Positions 61,310 through 64,000 of a stretch of DNA of 64,000 nucleotides are shown piece after piece. The notes under the pieces are model-generated. The model was not told the DNA's origin. It saw only the letters and a program-made list of their open reading frames with translations, and did no database searches. The position numbers and the translations under genes were made by a program. The stretch's first letter is position 1. Every line of letters starts with the position of its first letter. Source of the stretch: Hydrogenophaga taeniospiralis (lineage in GTDB: Bacteria > Pseudomonadota > Gammaproteobacteria > Burkholderiales > Burkholderiaceae_C); assembly GCF_020510445.1 (NCBI RefSeq), contig NZ_JAHBAG010000001.1, positions 2,146,501 through 2,210,500 on the forward strand, given 5' to 3'.

Positions 61310-62140
61310 ATGCCCAGCGAACTGAACCACTGCCTGCAGCGCCTGCAGACCGAGCCGGCCGTGTTGGTCACGGTGGCGCAGGCCCGCGGATCGGTGCCGC
61401 GCGAGAGCGGTGCCTGGATGGCCGTGTTCGCCAGCGGCATGGTGGGCACCATCGGGGGCGGGCACCTGGAGTGGGACGCGTTGCGGCAGGCCCGTGCCCA
61501 CCTGAGCGCCCCCCCGGGCACGCCATCGGCAACCTGGGCGCAGAGCGTGGCGCTGGGGCCGAGCCTCGGCCAGTGCTGCGGCGGCGTGCTGCGGCTGCGC
61601 TTTGAGCCGGTGACGGCGGCCGACACCGAGCGCCTGCGCGAGGCTCTTGCGCGACCCCTGACTCCGGTGGCCCTGTTCGGCGGTGGTCATGTGGGCCATG
61701 CCCTCGTGCAGGCGCTGGCGCCCCTGCCGTTCGAGGTGCTCTGGGTGGACAGCCGCGACGGCGTTTTCCCCGCCGAGCTGCCCGGCGCCGTGCGCGCCGA
61801 ACACTCCGACCCGGTGCAGGCCGCGGTGCGCGATCTGGCGCCGGGCTCGCGCGTGCTGATCATGAGCTTTTCGCACGCCGAAGACCTGGACATCGTGGCG
61901 GCCTGCCTGCAGCGCCAGCGCGATCAGGCCGACCTGCCGTTCGTGGGCCTGATCGGCAGCCGCACCAAATGGGCGACCTTCCGCCACCGCCTGGAAGCTC
62001 GCGGTTTCAGCGCGGACGAGCTGGCCCACATCACCTGCCCCATCGGCCTGCCGGGCATCACGGGCAAGGCGCCCGCGGTGATCGCCGCTTCGGTGGTGGC
62101 GCAGTTGTTGCTTCTGGAGCACGCTGGCCCGGACCGCTGA
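61310..62140 (+). CDS. xdhC: XdhC-type molybdenum cofactor insertion protein
   Basis: A 276-residue protein: ARGSVPRESGAWMAVF, GTIGGGHLEWDALRQA, GQCCGGVLRLRFEP, the nucleotide-binding ALFGGGHVGHALVQAL and GLIGSRTKWATFRHRL. XdhC binds and sulfurates the molybdenum cofactor for xanthine dehydrogenase, which makes urate from xanthine. xdhA and xdhB are not in the window. It lies upstream of puuD, with a TGTATACA site between them. Confidence 0.92.
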   Translation: MPSELNHCLQRLQTEPAVLVTVAQARGSVPRESGAWMAVFASGMVGTIGGGHLEWDALRQARAHLSAPPGTPSATWAQSVALGPSLGQCCGGVLRLRFEPVTAADTERLREALARPLTPVALFGGGHVGHALVQALAPLPFEVLWVDSRDGVFPAELPGAVRAEHSDPVQAAVRDLAPGSRVLIMSFSHAEDLDIVAACLQRQRDQADLPFVGLIGSRTKWATFRHRLEARGFSADELAHITCPIGLPGITGKAPAVIAASVVAQLLLLEHAGPDR

Positions 62141-62184
62141 AGGCGCCGGAGATTCCGGGTTCGGGCTGGTTGGAATGTCTTCAA

Positions 62185-62200
62185 AAACTGTATACACTTT
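62185..62200 (+). promoter_or_regulatory. TGTATACA operator upstream of puuD
   Basis: AAACTGTATACACTTT differs by a single base from the perfect palindrome before uraH, and lies 136 bases before the puuD start, downstream of xdhC. It is a good candidate for a second GntR regulator site. Confidence 0.7.
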
Positions 62201-62335
62201 TGGCTGACCGGTCGCAGCGGAGCAGGGCGCTCATCCCCAGGATGGGTGTTCAAACGCGGCCCTCAGTCGGCTCAGAGCGCCCGCGGTGGTGAGTCGAAAA
62301 CCCAGACGGCCCGTCCGTCGTCGTGTTGAGGTGCC

Positions 62336-63532
62336 ATGGAAACGTATCTGCTCGATTGGGCCAACCTGCTGTTGCGCTGGCTGCACGTCATCGTCGCCAT
62401 CGCCTGGATCGGCTCTTCCTTCTATTTCGTCTTTCTCGACAGCAGCCTCACGCCCCCCGTTGACCCACAGCTGAAGAAGGACGGTGTCAGCGGCGAGCTC
62501 TGGGCGGTGCACGGTGGCGGCTTTTACCACCCGGTGAAGTTCGCGGGCGCGCCGCCCACGCTGCCCGAGCACCTGCACTGGTTCTACTGGGAAAGTTATT
62601 CCACCTGGCTCTCGGGCTTTGCGCTGTTCCTCATTTCGTACCTGTGGAGCCCCAGCGTCTACCTGATCGACCCCAAGGTCATGCCGTGGAGTCCGGCCGG
62701 CGCCATCGCAGCCGCGCTGGCTTTCCTGGTGGTGTTCTGGTTCGCCTACGACGCCATCTGTCGCACGCTGGGGCAGACCCGCAACGGCGACGCCAAGGTC
62801 GGCGCGCTGGTGCTGGTGCTGGTCTGCGTCGCGGCCTATGCGGCCACGCAGATGTTCGCCGGCCGCGCCGCCTTCCTGCTGGTGGGCGCCATGCTCGCCA
62901 CCTCGATGAGCGCCAACGTGTTCTTCTGGATCATCCCCGGCCAGCGCACCGTGGTGGCCGACATGAAAGCCGGGCGCCCGATCGACCCGGTCCACGGCCA
63001 ACGCGGCAAGCAGCGCAGCGTGCACAACACCTACTTCACGCTGCCGGTGCTGTTCGCCATGTTGAGCAACCACTACAGCTTCACTTACGCCAACGAACAC
63101 AACTGGCTGATTCTCATCGGCATGATGTTTGCGGGCGCCGCGATCCGCCAGTTCTTCGTCATGCGCCACGGCTACAAGCTCGGGCGTTGCCCGCACCCCT
63201 GGCCCTACGCGGCCGTCGGCCTGGTGGTGCTGCTCGCGCTCATCGTCTGGCTCAAGCCGGCGCCGGTGGCCGCGGTGGCCGTGCCCGACAAGGTGGGCTA
63301 TGCACAGCTTAGGCCGGTGATCGAGCAGCGCTGCGTCATGTGCCACGGCGAAGCGTTGCAGTCCAAGGGGGTGCGCCTGGACTCGGCCGATGGCCTGAAG
63401 CAGCACGCGCAGATGGTTTACCAGCAGGTGGTGGTCATGAAGGCCATGCCCATGAACAACGCCACCGGCCTCACGGAGGACGAGCGCGCCCTGTTCGCAC
63501 AGTGGTTCAAGGCCGGCGCGCCGGTGAACTGA
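62336..63532 (+). CDS. puuD: Membrane urate hydroxylase PuuD with C-terminal cytochrome c
   Basis: A 398-residue inner-membrane enzyme oxidising urate to 5-hydroxyisourate. The N-terminal PuuD domain has about eight helices (LLLRWLHVIVAIAWIGSSFY, ANVFFWIIPGQRTVVADM, HNTYFTLPVLFAMLSNHYSF). From about residue 310 a cytochrome c domain follows, with heme motif CVMCH at residues 333-337 and a likely Met ligand in KAMPMNNATGLTEDERAL. Electrons would leave to the respiratory chain. The gene has its own operator and feeds UraH. Confidence 0.95.
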   Translation: METYLLDWANLLLRWLHVIVAIAWIGSSFYFVFLDSSLTPPVDPQLKKDGVSGELWAVHGGGFYHPVKFAGAPPTLPEHLHWFYWESYSTWLSGFALFLISYLWSPSVYLIDPKVMPWSPAGAIAAALAFLVVFWFAYDAICRTLGQTRNGDAKVGALVLVLVCVAAYAATQMFAGRAAFLLVGAMLATSMSANVFFWIIPGQRTVVADMKAGRPIDPVHGQRGKQRSVHNTYFTLPVLFAMLSNHYSFTYANEHNWLILIGMMFAGAAIRQFFVMRHGYKLGRCPHPWPYAAVGLVVLLALIVWLKPAPVAAVAVPDKVGYAQLRPVIEQRCVMCHGEALQSKGVRLDSADGLKQHAQMVYQQVVVMKAMPMNNATGLTEDERALFAQWFKAGAPVN

Positions 63533-63534
63533 GC

Positions 63535-64000
63535 TCAGTCGCAGCTGAAGCGGAACCGGTCGTCCAGTTCCAGCGGCAGCACCAGCGTGCGCAGGCCGAG
63601 CGCCCGGGAGGCCTGGCACAAGCGGTCCCTTTCGGCGGCGTTGTCGCGCCACCGGCGGTGGTACTCGGCGTTGAACACCGGCTTGCCCGCGTTGATGAAT
63701 GCGGCATAGCCGCCGCACTCGTCGTATTCGTGGCACTGCTCGTTGACGGCAAAGTCGAAGTCCGGCGCCAGTGCCGCCAGTTGATCGACGTCGTTCTTCA
63801 GGCCGACGGCCAGGCCCAGCGCGTGGGCCTCGCGGGCCAGGAAACGGTTGTAGTCGAGTTGCGTGCCGGCATCCAGCGGGAAGCCGGATGGGTTGGTGTG
63901 GGCGTCCACGTTGTCCGGTTCGACACCGTCACAGCCTTTGGCGGCGGCCAGTTCCAACCGGGCTTTCATGACCGCGCGGACATTGGCCGAGCGGGTGTCC
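63535..64000 (-). CDS. GH114 / TM1410-like glycoside hydrolase, partial
   Basis: The gene's 5' end lies beyond the right edge; about 155 C-terminal residues are visible. It contains KGCDGVEPDNVDAHTNP, LGLAVGLKNDVDQL, FAVNEQCHEYDECGGY and GKPVFNAEYH, which match the TIM-barrel fold of endo-alpha-1,4-polygalactosaminidase-type (GH114) proteins. The Glu of GVEPDN and of NEQCHEY are the expected catalytic acids. The reading frame continues through ATG 63969 to the edge (DTRSANVRAVM), so that ATG is internal. It ends in FSCD, converging on puuD. Confidence 0.82.
   Translation of the reverse strand, partial: DTRSANVRAVMKARLELAAAKGCDGVEPDNVDAHTNPSGFPLDAGTQLDYNRFLAREAHALGLAVGLKNDVDQLAALAPDFDFAVNEQCHEYDECGGYAAFINAGKPVFNAEYHRRWRDNAAERDRLCQASRALGLRTLVLPLELDDRFRFSCD

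Overview
The window is high-GC, densely coded chromosome from a betaproteobacterium, most likely a Hydrogenophaga-like member of the Comamonadaceae (Burkholderiales). The evidence is the gene order (gpmA-ctpA-moeB facing rhodanese-grxC-secB-gpsA; yicC-gmk-rpoZ facing kinase-phosphatase-rph-rdgB-hemW), the protein sequences, and a GC-rich repeat placed after many stop codons. I saw no prophage, insertion sequence, CRISPR array or replication origin. The only RNA gene found is one tRNA-Ser(UGA).

Positions 1-23.2 kb are mostly housekeeping: cardiolipin synthase, folE, a BLUF photosensor, two membrane transport-type proteins, a secreted nuclease, moeB, ctpA, gpmA, rhodanese, grxC, secB, gpsA, panC/panB, nadC/nadA, rpoZ, gmk, yicC, a Ser/Thr kinase with its PP2C phosphatase, rph, rdgB, hemW and tRNA-Ser.

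Positions 23.3-45.4 kb are devoted to urea and nitrogen. A minus-strand ureA-(small His-rich membrane protein)-ureBCEFG operon is divergent from an unusual 1195-residue protein that joins an NCS1 permease to a histidine kinase and receiver, followed by an overlapping LuxR-type response regulator. A broken rhuM gene and the urea ABC transporter urtABCDE come next. A receiver-TPR protein and a detached ureD lie beyond it. A three-gene NMT1/SsuABC-type ABC transporter ends the block; its promoter carries the same TGTATACA palindrome as the urate genes further right.

Positions 45.5-52.0 kb hold the most unusual locus. It is a compact minus-strand operon of pqqA, pqqD, pqqE, a 37-residue membrane peptide, a short PuuD-like membrane protein, a SerC-like aminotransferase and a dihydroorotate-dehydrogenase-like flavoprotein. 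pqqB and pqqC are absent from it. Both downstream enzymes lack residues that their canonical relatives use for substrate binding. A NarL-type histidine kinase/response regulator pair lies just upstream, and a 15-bp sequence is shared by the pqqA and kinase promoter regions. I propose a variant PQQ route or a PQQ-like peptide-derived cofactor.

Positions 52.1-64 kb hold maeB and a purine catabolism block: an M20 hydrolase, a fused OHCU decarboxylase/allantoate amidohydrolase, puuE, a GntR regulator, uraH, xdhC and puuD, with a GH114-like gene cut by the window end. With urease and urt, the cell can take urate through allantoin and allantoate to ammonia, and can import and hydrolyse urea.
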